Positions 26,724 to 36,723 are shown, counted from the stretch's first letter. The stretch is 64,000 nt of DNA from Corynebacterium suicordis DSM 45110 (GCF_015351405.1 NZ_JADKMY010000003.1:186001-250000), one strand, 5' to 3'. Numbers and translations: made by a program. Notes: generated from the letters alone by a model not told the origin.

Positions 26724-27920
26724 TCACTTGCCTTCCCAGTGCTCACGCGGGTCGAATCCGCTGCGCTTCTCCTCTTCGGAGTACTTGCGCAGTGCACTCA
26801 TCGCGCCTTCGTCTAGATCCTTTGGAACTTCTACCTTCACTGTTACGAGGAGATCTCCGCTGGCACCGTTGCGCTTGTTCACGCCCCTGCCACGGACACG
26901 CAGGGTGGTGCCGTCCGCGGTGGCCTGCGGGATGCGCACGCGCACGCGGGAATCCAAGGTAGGCACGGTAACAGCCCCGCCCAGCACCAGCTCGGAGAAG
27001 CTCACGGGCACGGTGAGCTTCAGGTCATCACCACTGCGGGTGAATACCTTGTCCTTCTTCACGTGCACGGTAACCAGCAGGTCTCCCGCTGGTTTTCCGC
27101 GCTGACCAGCTGCGCCTTGCCCGGCTAGGCGTACTTTTTGTCCGTCCACCACGCCAGCGGGAACGCGCACGGTGATAGTGCGTGGCCGGGTTTGCCGGCC
27201 TTCTCCACCGCAGTCCTCGCAGGGTTCCTTGATGATGGTTCCCTGTCCGGCACATGCCTCGCACGGGCGGGAGAATCCAAAGGAGCCACGGTTTTCGCTC
27301 ACCATTCCGCTGCCGTGGCACTGACCACATGTCTGTGGCGAGGTGCCCTCTTTCGCACCCGACCCATGACAGGTGGAGCACGGTGCTGGGCTGGTCAAGC
27401 GAATAGGCACGGTCACGCCCTTGGTTGCCTCGCGGAATTCCAAGGTGATCTCGGTTTCCACATCTGCACCACGCTCGCGAGCAGTGCTCCTACCAGCGGT
27501 GGAACCGCCGGTAGCGCCGCCGCCAAACATTCCGCCGAAGACATCCCCGAAGCCCCCGCCGCCGAAGATATCGGAGACGTCATACTCCGAGCTTTGGAAA
27601 CCTCCGTTAAAGCCACCGAAGCCACCCATGCCGGAGCCAGCCCGTGACCCTGCGCCAGGCGTGCGCATGCCGTAGCCACCGGAGGCGACCAAGGTCTTGA
27701 ACTCGTCATATTCTTTGCGCTTATCTTTATCTCCGACCACCGAGTATGCCTCGGAGGCAGTTTTAAATCGCGCTTCCGCAGCTGCATCCCCGGGCTTCTT
27801 GTCCGGGTGATCCTCGCGGGCGATCTTGCGATAAGCCTTCTTAATTTCCTCCGCGCTCGCGCTCGAAGAAACGCCAAGGTCGCGGTAGTAGTCTTTCTCT
27901 AACCACTCCTGCTGTGCCAA
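26724..27920 (-). CDS. dnaJ: Molecular chaperone DnaJ
   Basis: Co-chaperone that delivers substrate to DnaK and stimulates its ATPase. The 398 residues hold the J domain with HPD at 38-40, a long Gly/Phe-rich linker with many GGFG repeats (about 85-140), the zinc-binding CxxCxGxG repeats ([32 protein letters not shown]) and the C-terminal substrate domain. The start is TTG, with AAAGGAG about 10 bases upstream. Unlike the usual operon, it has its own promoter region, separated from grpE by an oppositely oriented gene. Confidence 0.97.
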   Translation of the reverse strand: MAQQEWLEKDYYRDLGVSSSASAEEIKKAYRKIAREDHPDKKPGDAAAEARFKTASEAYSVVGDKDKRKEYDEFKTLVASGGYGMRTPGAGSRAGSGMGGFGGFNGGFQSSEYDVSDIFGGGGFGDVFGGMFGGGATGGSTAGRSTARERGADVETEITLEFREATKGVTVPIRLTSPAPCSTCHGSGAKEGTSPQTCGQCHGSGMVSENRGSFGFSRPCEACAGQGTIIKEPCEDCGGEGRQTRPRTITVRVPAGVVDGQKVRLAGQGAAGQRGKPAGDLLVTVHVKKDKVFTRSGDDLKLTVPVSFSELVLGGAVTVPTLDSRVRVRIPQATADGTTLRVRGRGVNKRNGASGDLLVTVKVEVPKDLDEGAMSALRKYSEEEKRSGFDPREHWEGK

Positions 27921-27957
27921 TTTTTCAATGCTCCTTTACACGTCAGCACTCAATATT

Positions 27958-27978
27958 TTTGAGTGTACCCCGCTTAAC
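27958..27978. promoter_or_regulatory. HAIR-like operator upstream of dnaJ
   Basis: TTTGAGT-GTACCCC-GCTTAAC: the left arm matches HAIR at 6 of 7 and the right arm at 4 of 7 positions, with the exact N7 spacer. It sits 38 bp upstream of the dnaJ TTG, in the region shared with the divergent gene at 28129, and would autoregulate dnaJ-hspR. An overlapping inverted repeat ACTCAA-N5-TTGAGT is also present. Confidence 0.65.
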
Positions 27979-28128
27979 TTTTTTGCTCTACTCAACCTAA
28001 CGCACAGTCCAGGCGCTACATTCCCCTCTCGGACCCCGCCCGATTAGCCGTTCAATTGATCGCTCACTTATCAGGTCTTGAGGGTGGTCTAAGCGAGGGT
28101 TGTCTTGGCAATCGCTAGGGTGGAGAAC

Positions 28129-29226
28129 ATGAGTGACCGCAGGAAGAACTGGTTCAAGCGTCTCTTCGGAGACCAACCCTCGGCAGAAGCCACCCCTTCG
28201 CCAGAGTTCACTGAAGGCACCCCAAAAAACGCCACAGAGAAAAGTGGCACAGAGGACGCATCCCAAAACACCACTGAAAACACGCCCGAAGATTCTTCTC
28301 CAGAAACTCGCTCCGAGAATCACGCCGAAGATCCAACCCCTGAGCACCCCTCGGAAGTGGATTCCCCTTTGGTGGCGCAGGCGCGGGAGGGCGCGGGGTT
28401 GGCGTCGGACATGAAGGTTTTTGAACCATCTTCGCTGGATGATGTGGATTTTTATCGACGCATGCGAGTGGCACTCCAGCCCATCGAATTGGCAGAGGCT
28501 TCTGTAGATACTGAGGATTTCGGGCCTGATTCTCCCGTGCGCCCGTTTAGTGGGGACACGTTGCTGCGGTTGACGCTGGACATGCCGCTGGATGACGAGG
28601 ATGCGCACTCTACGTTCCCTTTGGATGCGGAGGCGCTGAACGATCGCGGTCCGGTGGAGGATCTCTACCGGATGGGTTATCGCAATCTCTGGCAGGACTT
28701 GGTGGATTCCGACCTGCATGTCACTGAAATTTCGCCAAGTCCAAAGGAAAAGGTGTGGGCGTTTGAGGGCACGTCGCCCTATGTGGGGAGTGCGCCGATT
28801 TTCCTGGAGGAGCTCATCGGCAAATTCCTCCCGCAGATTGATATGGCCACTGGTGTGCTGTTCACGATGCCGTCCAGCGGGCAGATGCTGGTGCGCGATG
28901 TGACCGAGGGCATGGAGCTCTTCCACACCATCGGGTTGCTGGCCACCGCCTCGGCGGATGAATACTTCAAGTCTGCGGATAAGATCAGCCCGCGTTTGCA
29001 CCTGTGGCACGAGGGGCAGATCGAGACCATCTCGGATATCAAGATGCCCGAGCCTGGCGAGATGCAGACAGAGATTCAGATCAAGCCCACCGCATATCTC
29101 ATGGCGCAGATGAATGAAGGTCCGGATGCCCCAGATGATTGGATGAAGGGCTTCGGCGGGCCAGATGATCCCGATGATCCGGACGGTATTGGGCCAGATA
29201 GCCCAACTCCCCCGCCAGTGGTTTAG
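28129..29226 (+). CDS. Hypothetical acidic protein inserted between grpE and dnaJ
   Basis: I do not recognise this 365-residue protein. A short basic start (MSDRRKNWFKRLFGD) precedes about 75 disordered residues rich in Ser, Thr, Pro and Glu; a folded region of about 240 residues follows (FYRRMRVALQPIELAE... through QIKPTAYLMAQM), and the end is an Asp/Pro-rich tail with GPDDPDDPDG. No signal peptide or membrane helix. GGTGGAG precedes the ATG. It points opposite to the chaperone genes on both sides, sharing a promoter region with dnaJ and a terminator with grpE, so its expression may respond to heat shock through the HAIR-like site. Function unknown. Confidence 0.85.
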   Translation: MSDRRKNWFKRLFGDQPSAEATPSPEFTEGTPKNATEKSGTEDASQNTTENTPEDSSPETRSENHAEDPTPEHPSEVDSPLVAQAREGAGLASDMKVFEPSSLDDVDFYRRMRVALQPIELAEASVDTEDFGPDSPVRPFSGDTLLRLTLDMPLDDEDAHSTFPLDAEALNDRGPVEDLYRMGYRNLWQDLVDSDLHVTEISPSPKEKVWAFEGTSPYVGSAPIFLEELIGKFLPQIDMATGVLFTMPSSGQMLVRDVTEGMELFHTIGLLATASADEYFKSADKISPRLHLWHEGQIETISDIKMPEPGEMQTEIQIKPTAYLMAQMNEGPDAPDDWMKGFGGPDDPDDPDGIGPDSPTPPPVV

Positions 29227-29234
29227 ATATAGGA

Positions 29235-29273
29235 AAAGGGCTCCCGCCAGCACAATGCCGGCAGGAGCCCTTT
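29235..29273. terminator. Bidirectional Rho-independent terminator between the 28129 gene and grpE
   Basis: AAAGGGCTCC pairs with GGAGCCCTTT around an inner partly paired loop; T-runs flank both sides. It closes the plus-strand gene ending at 29226 and the minus-strand dnaK-grpE transcript ending at 29298. Confidence 0.85.
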
Positions 29274-29297
29274 GTTGAATCTATTTAGCTGTTGTTG

Positions 29298-29978
29298 CTA
29301 GTCCGTGATGATGACCATCGCGGTGCGCAGAATGCGATCACCCAAGCGATAGCCTTTCCGCAACACGGTGCCCAGCACCTTGGTCTCTCCGGAGGAGGTG
29401 TCTTGCACAGCCTCGTGGAGTTCTGGGTTGAACTCATCGCCCTCGGCGCCGAAGGATTCCACCTTGATGGCAGCCAAGACGCTCTGGAGCTTGTCATTGG
29501 CGGCCTTCAGCGGCCCGGTGAGATCGCCGTGAGACTCTGCCAGCTGCATGTCATCCATCAGCGGCAGGAGCTTTTCGGCAACCTCAGCCTTGGCTCCAGC
29601 GATGACTCCCGCACGGTCCCGCTCCACACGCCGACGGTAGTTGGCGTATTCAGCGGAGAGCCGCTTGAGGTCATCAGTGGTCTCATCCAGTTGCTGCTGA
29701 AGCTGGGCAACTTCGTCCAACTCAGCCGCTGCTGCTTCCGGGCCAGCACCAGCGGCATCGGCGGCAACTTCTTCTGCCACTTCCTGCTCGTCTGCTACTG
29801 CTTCGGCGGCGGCAACAGGATCAGCCTCTTCACCAGCGAGGATGTCCTGGAGTTCCTGATCCACGGCATCCACCTCTGGTGCCACGGGGTTCACATCATT
29901 AGCTTCCCGCGCATCCAAGGTTTCCTCGTCCGTCGCCCCGGGATCACCCGGGTTGTCGGTCCAGTTGGTGTCAGCCAT
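29298..29978 (-). CDS. grpE: Nucleotide exchange factor GrpE
   Basis: Dimeric exchange factor that releases ADP from DnaK. The 226 residues begin with about 90 acidic, disordered residues; a coiled coil follows ([22 protein letters not shown]), then [14 protein letters not shown] and a C-terminal beta domain with [18 protein letters not shown], typical of GrpE. The start overlaps the dnaK stop (TAATG), so the two are translationally coupled. The long acidic N-terminus is usual for actinobacteria. Confidence 0.97.
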   Translation of the reverse strand: MADTNWTDNPGDPGATDEETLDAREANDVNPVAPEVDAVDQELQDILAGEEADPVAAAEAVADEQEVAEEVAADAAGAGPEAAAAELDEVAQLQQQLDETTDDLKRLSAEYANYRRRVERDRAGVIAGAKAEVAEKLLPLMDDMQLAESHGDLTGPLKAANDKLQSVLAAIKVESFGAEGDEFNPELHEAVQDTSSGETKVLGTVLRKGYRLGDRILRTAMVIITD

Positions 29979-31828
29979 TACTTCTTGTCATCCTCCTCGT
30001 CGACAACTTCAGCGTCGACTACATTTGGATCTTCGTTGGTTGCACCTGCGGCATCACCGGCTGCAGCAGCGTCAGCGCCAGCAGCGGCTTCCTGCTCGTA
30101 GAGGGCCTTGCCGATCTCCTGAGACTCAGCGGAGAGCTTCTCCACTGCATCCTTAATGGCCTCGATGTCATCGCCCTTCAGGGCTTCGTCAACAGCCTTG
30201 GCAGCATCCTCGACCTTGTTCTTCTGCTCCTCGGAGATCTTGTCCTCGTTGTCAGTGACGAACTTGCGGGTCTGGTAAGCCATGGTCTCTGCAGAGTTGC
30301 GGACTTCTTGCTCCTCGCGGCGCTTCTTGTCCTCGTCTGCATGAGCCTCGGCATCCTTAACCATGCGGTCGATCTCTTCCTGAGACAGTCCGGAGCCATC
30401 CTGAATGCGGATGGTGTTCTCCTTGCCCGTTCCCTTGTCCTTGGCGGACACGGAGACGATGCCGTTGGCGTCGATATCGAAGGTGACCTCGATCTGTGGA
30501 ACTCCGCGTGGGGCTGGAGCGATGTCGCCCAGCTCGAAGGATCCCAGCAGCTTGTTGTGAGCAGCCATCTCGCGCTCACCTTGGAAGACCTGGATCTGCA
30601 CGGAAGGCTGGTTGTCCTCAGCCGTGGTGAAGGTCTCCGAACGCTTGGTTGGGATGGTGGTGTTGCGTTCGATGAGCTTGGTCATCACGCCGCCCTTGGT
30701 CTCAATGCCCAGGGACAAAGGGGTGACGTCCAGCAGCAGCACGTCTTTGACCTCGCCACGCAGCACGCCGGCCTGCAGAGCGGCACCCACGGCAACAACT
30801 TCGTCTGGGTTAACGCCCTTGTTTGGCTCCTTGCCGCCGGTCAGGTCCTTGACCATCTCGGAAACTGCAGCCATACGGGTAGAACCGCCCACCAGCACAA
30901 CGTGGTCGATGTCCTTGACATCTACCTCGGCATCCTTGAGAACCTTCTCGAAAGGAACCTTGGTGCGCTCCAGCAGATCCTCTGTGATGCGCTGGAACTC
31001 GGTGCGGGTCAGGGTCTCGTCCAAGAACAGTGGGTTCTTGTCTGCGTCCACCGTGATGTACGGCAGGTTGATGCTTGCCTGCTGGGAGGAAGACAGCTCG
31101 ATCTTTGCCTTCTCAGCAGCCTCGCGCAGACGCTGCAGAGCCATCTTGTCCTTGGTCAGGTCGATGCCATTGGCGCTCTTGAACTTCTCTACGAGCCAGT
31201 CGACGATGCGCTGATCCCAGTCATCGCCACCCAGCTTGTTATCACCAGCGGTAGCGCGAACCTCTACCACGCCGTCGCCGATCTCCAGCAGGGAGACGTC
31301 AAAGGTACCGCCACCGAGGTCGAAGACCAGGATGGTCTGCTCCTTATCGCCCTTTTCCAGGCCGTAAGCCAGTGCAGCCGCAGTGGGCTCGTTGACGAGG
31401 CGCAGCACGTTCAGGCCTGCGATCTGTCCAGCTTCCTTGGTTGCCTGACGCTCAGCGTCGTTGAAGTATGCAGGAACGGTAATCACCGCATCGGTGACGT
31501 CCTCGCCCAAGTAAGACTCAGCGTCACGCTTGAGCTTCATCAGCGTGCGAGCGGAGATTTCCTGTGGGGTGTAATCCTTACCGTCGATGTTCTTCGTCCA
31601 GTCAGTGCCCATGTGGCGCTTGACGGAGCGGATGGTGCGATCGACGTTGGTGACCGCCTGGTTCTTGGCGGACTGTCCCACCAGAACTTCGCCATTCTTA
31701 GCGAATGCGACCACGGAAGGGGTGGTGCGTGCTCCCTCGGAGTTGGCGATAACAGTTGCCTCGCCACCTTCCAATACGGAAACCACAGAGTTGGTGGTTC
31801 CCAAGTCAATGCCTACTGCGCGTCCCAT
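29978..31828 (-). CDS. dnaK: Molecular chaperone DnaK (Hsp70)
   Basis: ATP-driven Hsp70 chaperone of 616 residues: phosphate loop GIDLGTTNS at the N-terminus, second signature [15 protein letters not shown], third signature [17 protein letters not shown], linker [15 protein letters not shown], substrate-binding beta domain, and an Ala/Asp-rich disordered tail. The frame stays open to 31933, but the ATG at 31828 has AGGAGG about 10 bases upstream and begins [10 protein letters not shown] as in other DnaKs. Two HAIR operators flank the putative promoter upstream. Confidence 0.98.
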   Translation of the reverse strand: MGRAVGIDLGTTNSVVSVLEGGEATVIANSEGARTTPSVVAFAKNGEVLVGQSAKNQAVTNVDRTIRSVKRHMGTDWTKNIDGKDYTPQEISARTLMKLKRDAESYLGEDVTDAVITVPAYFNDAERQATKEAGQIAGLNVLRLVNEPTAAALAYGLEKGDKEQTILVFDLGGGTFDVSLLEIGDGVVEVRATAGDNKLGGDDWDQRIVDWLVEKFKSANGIDLTKDKMALQRLREAAEKAKIELSSSQQASINLPYITVDADKNPLFLDETLTRTEFQRITEDLLERTKVPFEKVLKDAEVDVKDIDHVVLVGGSTRMAAVSEMVKDLTGGKEPNKGVNPDEVVAVGAALQAGVLRGEVKDVLLLDVTPLSLGIETKGGVMTKLIERNTTIPTKRSETFTTAEDNQPSVQIQVFQGEREMAAHNKLLGSFELGDIAPAPRGVPQIEVTFDIDANGIVSVSAKDKGTGKENTIRIQDGSGLSQEEIDRMVKDAEAHADEDKKRREEQEVRNSAETMAYQTRKFVTDNEDKISEEQKNKVEDAAKAVDEALKGDDIEAIKDAVEKLSAESQEIGKALYEQEAAAGADAAAAGDAAGATNEDPNVVDAEVVDEEDDKK

Positions 31829-31873
31829 TTGTAAATCCTCCTGTTTGTTGCGAATTAAGTAACTTTCGCGAGC

Positions 31874-31894
31874 CCTTAGTGCCAGTGGCTCAAG
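31874..31894. promoter_or_regulatory. HAIR operator proximal to dnaK
   Basis: CCTTAGT-GCCAGTG-GCTCAAG: 11 of 14 arm positions match the HAIR consensus with the N7 spacer. It lies downstream of the candidate promoter and 46 bp before the dnaK ATG. Confidence 0.62.
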
Positions 31895-31903
31895 TACTGA
31901 CCT

Positions 31904-31933
31904 CCAGTATCCGCAAAATATCTCTTGCGTCAA
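31904..31933 (-). promoter_or_regulatory. Candidate vegetative promoter of dnaK-grpE
   Basis: On the minus strand TTGACG (31928-31933) and TACTGG (31904-31909) are separated by 18 bp. The element lies between two HAIR sites, where a repressor would block it. A heat-shock sigma promoter may also exist but was not identified. Confidence 0.5.
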
Positions 31934-31938
31934 GTCAA

Positions 31939-31959
31939 CTTGAGTCGGTCTAGCTCAAC
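31939..31959. promoter_or_regulatory. HAIR operator distal to dnaK
   Basis: CTTGAGT-CGGTCTA-GCTCAAC: the left arm is perfect and the right arm matches at 5 of 7, with the exact N7 spacer. It lies just upstream of the candidate -35 of dnaK. Confidence 0.85.
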
Positions 31960-32113
31960 TCGCTCACACTCTGTACAACTACCCAACCCCCAAAGTTGTT
32001 CCCAATTCACTCAACTTTTTTATTTTCTTTTTCGGCGCCACCCATTTCCGCACGTCAGAAACCGCTTCAAGCGCTGAGGGCCGAAAATTTCCCCGGTGAA
32101 TTACGCTGTACTC

Positions 32114-33118
32114 ATGAGTTTCCTGGATCGTATCTCCGCCATACTCTCCTCAGACAAGCCCGGTTCAGACAAGCCCGGTGATGTTCCTGCACCCGCAGAA
32201 CCGCCACATGCGCTGCGCCAGCATTTCGCCGTGTCCTCCCGCACTGTGCAGGGCTTCGAGGTCTACTCGGTAGCGCCGATGAAATTCGGAGAAACCAGCG
32301 CGAAGGATGTCACACACTACGATCCCCACGCCGAAGCCCTTGACGAGCTAGCACCCGCCGATGCAGCCACCCAAGCGGTTTTGTACGTGCTGCCCGGTGG
32401 ATTCGCCCAGCCCATCAAGGCGCGGAACTGGGACTTCATTGCCCAGCTGGCCAATGCCGGGCTGCGCGTGGAAATCCCTCTCTATGGACTCATCCCAGAA
32501 TATAACTGCGCGCAGGGCCTGCCTTTGCTGAGCCAGACATACCGCGAACTCGTGGAAGATCACGGCGCAGAAAACATCACCATCATCGCCGATTCCGCGG
32601 GTGCGAGCCCCGCGCTGGGGATGTTCATCGCCCGGTTGGAAGCGAACGCAGTGAGCCCCGAAGAAGGGTTGCTCCCGGCCCCGCGGAAGATCATTCTCAA
32701 TGCCCCTTGGATAGATATGGATTTGGGAGGAGATGGCGTCGAAAAATATAAGAACAAAGACCCCATCCTGGATCCGGAAAAACTCCGGCCACAGGGCAAT
32801 CTCTGGGCGCAGGGGTTGTCCGACCTGCGCATCGATGCTGCAGAACCCACCGCGCACCCGGCTGTTTCGCCGTTGAATCTGGACGCGGCCAGCTGGCCCA
32901 AGCTCTTCGGCGGGACGGAGTTTCATGTTTTCTGCGGGGATCGGGATCTCTCCTACCCCAGCTCCGTCCAGCTCACCGAGCAGCTCACCAGCGCAGGACT
33001 GACGGCCACGTTCCATCCACAGCCCGGTGCCACGCACATGTTCCATTTGGGCAAATCCAGGGAAGGCAAAGCAGCGCGCAAAGTTATGGCTGCCTTAGCC
33101 GGAGAAGTCCGCGAATAA
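32114..33118 (+). CDS. Alpha/beta hydrolase (hormone-sensitive-lipase-like esterase)
   Basis: A 334-residue cytoplasmic hydrolase. The oxyanion segment reads LYVLPGGFAQP in place of the HGGG loop, the nucleophile is in IIADSAGASPALG, the Asp probably in FCGDRDLSYPS and the His in GATHMFHL, which fits the HSL/acetyl esterase branch. Substrate unknown. GTG at 32096 is an alternative start; neither has a convincing Shine-Dalgarno, so a leaderless message is possible. The 285-bp gap to dnaK holds both HAIR sites and a variant of the dispersed word at 32021-32040. Confidence 0.83.
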   Translation: MSFLDRISAILSSDKPGSDKPGDVPAPAEPPHALRQHFAVSSRTVQGFEVYSVAPMKFGETSAKDVTHYDPHAEALDELAPADAATQAVLYVLPGGFAQPIKARNWDFIAQLANAGLRVEIPLYGLIPEYNCAQGLPLLSQTYRELVEDHGAENITIIADSAGASPALGMFIARLEANAVSPEEGLLPAPRKIILNAPWIDMDLGGDGVEKYKNKDPILDPEKLRPQGNLWAQGLSDLRIDAAEPTAHPAVSPLNLDAASWPKLFGGTEFHVFCGDRDLSYPSSVQLTEQLTSAGLTATFHPQPGATHMFHLGKSREGKAARKVMAALAGEVRE

Positions 33119-33267
33119 ATCCAATTAAGCAACAGAAATGTTGTTTAAATAGCGGCGAAAAACGGGTGTGACCTGCGATATCGAAAGCCGATGAAACCTC
33201 GGGGATATTGCTAATGTGCAGAGAAATCATTAATTCACGCTTTACTGCACACGCTAGGAATTAGCCC

Positions 33268-36200
33268 ATGAACCTGCTTGCAGCGGGGACCGCAACGTCC
33301 AATGACATCCCGTGGGACATCACGATCCCGATGGGCATTATCGGTGCTCTCTTGTCACTTCCCGCCTGGGTATTTTTCATCCGTGGCGCTCTGCGGATCT
33401 TCTCCACCATCCGGATCGGCCAGCCCGCGCTGAGCCGTGTGGATAACCCGGCTGGGCGCTTGCTCAACATGATCAAGGAGATCCTGGGCCACACCAAGAT
33501 GGCGAAAAAGCCAGGTGTGGCCATTGCGCACTGGATGGTCATGGTGGGATTCCTGCTGGGGTCCATCGTCTGGTTTGAGGCTTACATTCAGATCTTCAAC
33601 CCGGAGGGTGGCTGGCCCATCTTCGGCGGCTGGGGCATCTACCACTTCGTGGATGAGCTGCTGGGAATCGCGACTGTCCTGGGCATTATCGCGCTGATCA
33701 TCATTCGTCAACGGATCGGCGATAAGGAGAAGAAGGCCCGCTTCTACGGCTCCTACTCTAGAGCCGCGTACTTCGTGGAAGCCGTGGTGTTGGTCGAGGG
33801 CCTGGGCATGATCTTCGTGAAAGCCTCCAAGATCGCCACCTTCGCCTCCTACGAGGGCGGGCACGCAGCAACGGATTTCCTCACCATGCACATCGCGCAG
33901 ATCCTTCCGGAATCCCCGCTGCTGGTGTCCATCTTCGCCATGATCAAGCTGCTCTCCGGCATGATTTGGCTGTTCATCGTGGGCTTGAACATCCGCTGGG
34001 GCGTGGCATGGCACCGCTTCTTGGCCTTCTTCAATATCTTCCTCAAGCGAAATTCCGATGGCCGCAACGCCTTGGGTGCCGCCAAGCCCATGACTTCCCA
34101 GGGCCGAGCCCTGACCATGGAAAACGCCGATCCAGAAACGGACACCATCGGCGCCGGAAAGATGGAGGATTTCACCTGGAAGGGCATCATGGACTTCACC
34201 TCCTGCACGGAGTGTGGACGATGCCAAGAACAATGCCCCGCCTGGCACACCGCCAAGCCACTTTCCCCGAAGCTGCTGATCATGGATCTCCGCGATCACA
34301 CGCTGGAATCCGCCCCTTACCTCAAGGCCGCACGGGCCGGCACCGATGCGCAGGCCCTTTCGGGTGGCGTGGATGTTCTGGAAGCCGACGCCTCCACTGA
34401 AGCCCACTCCAGCCTCCCACTGCTGCAACTGGTGGGCGAGGGCGAAATGGGTGTTATCGATCCTGACGTTCTGTGGTCCTGCACCAACTGTGGCGCCTGC
34501 GTGGAACAGTGCCCCGTGGACATTGAACACATCGACCACATCATCGACATGCGCCGCTACCAAGTGCTGGTGGAATCAGATTTCCCCACCGAGCTCGGTG
34601 GCTTGTTCAAGAACATGGAAACCAAGGGAAATCCTTGGGGTCAGAACAACAACAAGCGCGCAGAGTGGATCGAGAAGGCCAAGTCCGAGGGAATCGATAT
34701 CCCCGTATACGGCCAGGACATTGAGAACTTCGATGACACCGAGTACCTGTTCTGGGTCGGCTGTGCTGGTGTGTATGACGACAACGCCACCAAGACCACC
34801 CGCGCAGTGGCTGACTTGCTGCACACCGCTGGCGTGAAGTTCGCTGTGCTGGGTGAGGGCGAAGGCTGCACGGGCGATTCCGCGCGTCGAGCAGGTAATG
34901 AGTTCCTCTTCCAGATGCTGGCGGAACAAAACATTGAGATGCTGGATCAGGCATTCGAGGGCGTACCGCCGCAGCAGCGCAAGATCGTTGTGACGTGTGC
35001 ACACTGCTTCAACACCCTGCGCAATGAATACCCAGACATGGGTGGCAACTACGAAGTTGTGCACCACACTCAACTGCTGAACAAGCTGATCCGGGAAAAC
35101 CGCCTGCAACCAGTCTCCACCCCGAACTCCGGCCAGACCGTGACCTACCACGATCCTTGTTTCCTGGGCCGTCACAACAAGATCTTCGAAGCTCCCCGCG
35201 AGCTGATCGGCGCATCCGGCGCCAACCTGGTGGAGATGGATCGCAACCGAAATACCGGATTCTGCTGTGGTGCAGGTGGCGCCCGCATGTGGATGGAAGA
35301 GCACCTCGGCGAACGCATCAACCTGAACCGAACCGATGAAGCCCTGGCCACCGGCTCGGATGCCATCGCCATCGGTTGCCCATTCTGTAAGACCATGATG
35401 AGCGACGGCGTGAATACCCGCCAAGCTGATATCGAAAACAAGAATGAACGCACCCAGGTGCTGGATATCGCCCAGATGTTCCGCTCGTCCATTCTGGTGG
35501 AGGGAGAACTGCCTCCGGCCATGAACCGCGAGTTCCTGGTGGCACCTGAGCGCGGCTGGGTTGACGAAGAAAAGTTGGCCCGCGAGGAAGCCGAGCGCAA
35601 GGCAGAGGCAGAAGCTAAGCGCCGCGCTGACGAAGAGAAGAAGCGTAAGGCTGAGGAGAAAAAGGCAGCAGACGCCAAGAAGGCTGAACCTGCTGGCAGC
35701 GCTGGTGTGCCTGCACCGGGTGCTGCTGCGGCTCCTTCAGCACCGGGTGCGCCGGTCGCGCCTGCTGCGGGTGGCGCTCCTGCAGCTCCTTCAGCACCGG
35801 GCGCACCGACTGCTCCCAAGGCTGGTGCTCCTGCAGCACCAGCTGCTCCGGGTGCTCCATCCGCACCGAGTGCTCCGGCTGCGCCCGCTGCGCCAAAGGC
35901 TGCGGCTCCGGGTGCTCCAGCTGCCCCAAGTGCTCCGGCCGCTCCAAAGGCTGCTGCTCCTTCGGCTCCTGGTGTTCCATCAGCACCTGGTGCTCCGGGT
36001 GCGCCTTCAGCTCCTGCTGCTCCGGTCGCCCAGGCTCCGACCAAGGCCGAGAAGCCTGCGGAATCTCCAGCGCCACAGACGCAATCTGCACCAGTCCCGG
36101 CCACCAATGCCGGCGGCCCAATCAAGCTGACCAGTACTGCTCCTGGTGCTCCGGGAGCTCCTTCATCTAGCGCCCCAGCTGCAGCGCCGGTTGCACCTGC

Positions 36201-36723
36201 TGCTGCCACTTCCCCGAATGTCCCTAGCGTCCCGGGTACGCCTAATGCCCCGAGCACGCCAGGAACCCAAGCCCCCGCCCAAACGAAGAAACCCGCTGAG
36301 AAGCAGGATGCACAGGCGCAGAGCCAAACAGCGCCGGCACCCGCGCCAGCCAGCAACGAGGGTGGACCCATCAAGCTGACTAGCTTCGCCCCAGGTGCGC
36401 CCGGCGCACCGGGCGCGCCAGCTGCCACTGCACCCGCGACTCCTGCGAGCACTCCCGCTCCAGCTGCTCCCGCAGCACCGGAAGCAGCAGAATCAAAGAC
36501 TGCAGTTCCAGAGACCACCGAGCCCCCGGCCAAGGAAACAGAAACGGCGGCGCCTGCCGAAGCTGAATCTCTCAGGTCAGAAACCCCCAAGCCGGAAACC
36601 TCGACCACCGATCAGACGCAAACCCCAGCTGCCTCCACCAGCTCCGCAGCAGATCTGGTCGATGGCGTGCTCAAGCTCAAGTCACCCGGCGCTCCGGGAG
36701 CCCCAGGCGCACCCAAGGCCTGA
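33268..36723 (+). CDS. Membrane Fe-S oxidoreductase (HdrD/GlpC-like) with long Pro/Ala/Gly C-terminal tail
   Basis: A 1151-residue fusion-like protein. Residues about 1-270 hold several membrane helices resembling nitrate reductase gamma-type haem b subunits. Two ferredoxin-type [4Fe-4S] motifs follow (CTECGRCQEQCP near 312, CTNCGACVEQCP near 406), then two cysteine-rich CCG-type modules (VGCAGVYDD, CAHCFNTL, DPCFLGRHN, CCGAGGARMW near 666, GCPFCKTMM near 702). A Glu/Lys/Ala helix is followed by about 340 residues of Pro/Ala/Gly low complexity from about 806. Within the tail, GGPIKLTS-x-APGAPGAP occurs twice and a related KLKSPGAPGAP ends the protein. It probably passes electrons to or from menaquinone; the partner is unknown. 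AGGA precedes the ATG. Confidence 0.9.
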   Translation: MNLLAAGTATSNDIPWDITIPMGIIGALLSLPAWVFFIRGALRIFSTIRIGQPALSRVDNPAGRLLNMIKEILGHTKMAKKPGVAIAHWMVMVGFLLGSIVWFEAYIQIFNPEGGWPIFGGWGIYHFVDELLGIATVLGIIALIIIRQRIGDKEKKARFYGSYSRAAYFVEAVVLVEGLGMIFVKASKIATFASYEGGHAATDFLTMHIAQILPESPLLVSIFAMIKLLSGMIWLFIVGLNIRWGVAWHRFLAFFNIFLKRNSDGRNALGAAKPMTSQGRALTMENADPETDTIGAGKMEDFTWKGIMDFTSCTECGRCQEQCPAWHTAKPLSPKLLIMDLRDHTLESAPYLKAARAGTDAQALSGGVDVLEADASTEAHSSLPLLQLVGEGEMGVIDPDVLWSCTNCGACVEQCPVDIEHIDHIIDMRRYQVLVESDFPTELGGLFKNMETKGNPWGQNNNKRAEWIEKAKSEGIDIPVYGQDIENFDDTEYLFWVGCAGVYDDNATKTTRAVADLLHTAGVKFAVLGEGEGCTGDSARRAGNEFLFQMLAEQNIEMLDQAFEGVPPQQRKIVVTCAHCFNTLRNEYPDMGGNYEVVHHTQLLNKLIRENRLQPVSTPNSGQTVTYHDPCFLGRHNKIFEAPRELIGASGANLVEMDRNRNTGFCCGAGGARMWMEEHLGERINLNRTDEALATGSDAIAIGCPFCKTMMSDGVNTRQADIENKNERTQVLDIAQMFRSSILVEGELPPAMNREFLVAPERGWVDEEKLAREEAERKAEAEAKRRADEEKKRKAEEKKAADAKKAEPAGSAGVPAPGAAAAPSAPGAPVAPAAGGAPAAPSAPGAPTAPKAGAPAAPAAPGAPSAPSAPAAPAAPKAAAPGAPAAPSAPAAPKAAAPSAPGVPSAPGAPGAPSAPAAPVAQAPTKAEKPAESPAPQTQSAPVPATNAGGPIKLTSTAPGAPGAPSSSAPAAAPVAPAAATSPNVPSVPGTPNAPSTPGTQAPAQTKKPAEKQDAQAQSQTAPAPAPASNEGGPIKLTSFAPGAPGAPGAPAATAPATPASTPAPAAPAAPEAAESKTAVPETTEPPAKETETAAPAEAESLRSETPKPETSTTDQTQTPAASTSSAADLVDGVLKLKSPGAPGAPGAPKA

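Noticed and set aside
35680..36720. Possible CRISPR or tandem DNA repeat in the Pro/Ala tail
   Set aside because: The similarity follows codons for APGAP-type sequence with varied third bases and no regular spacer; it is protein low complexity.
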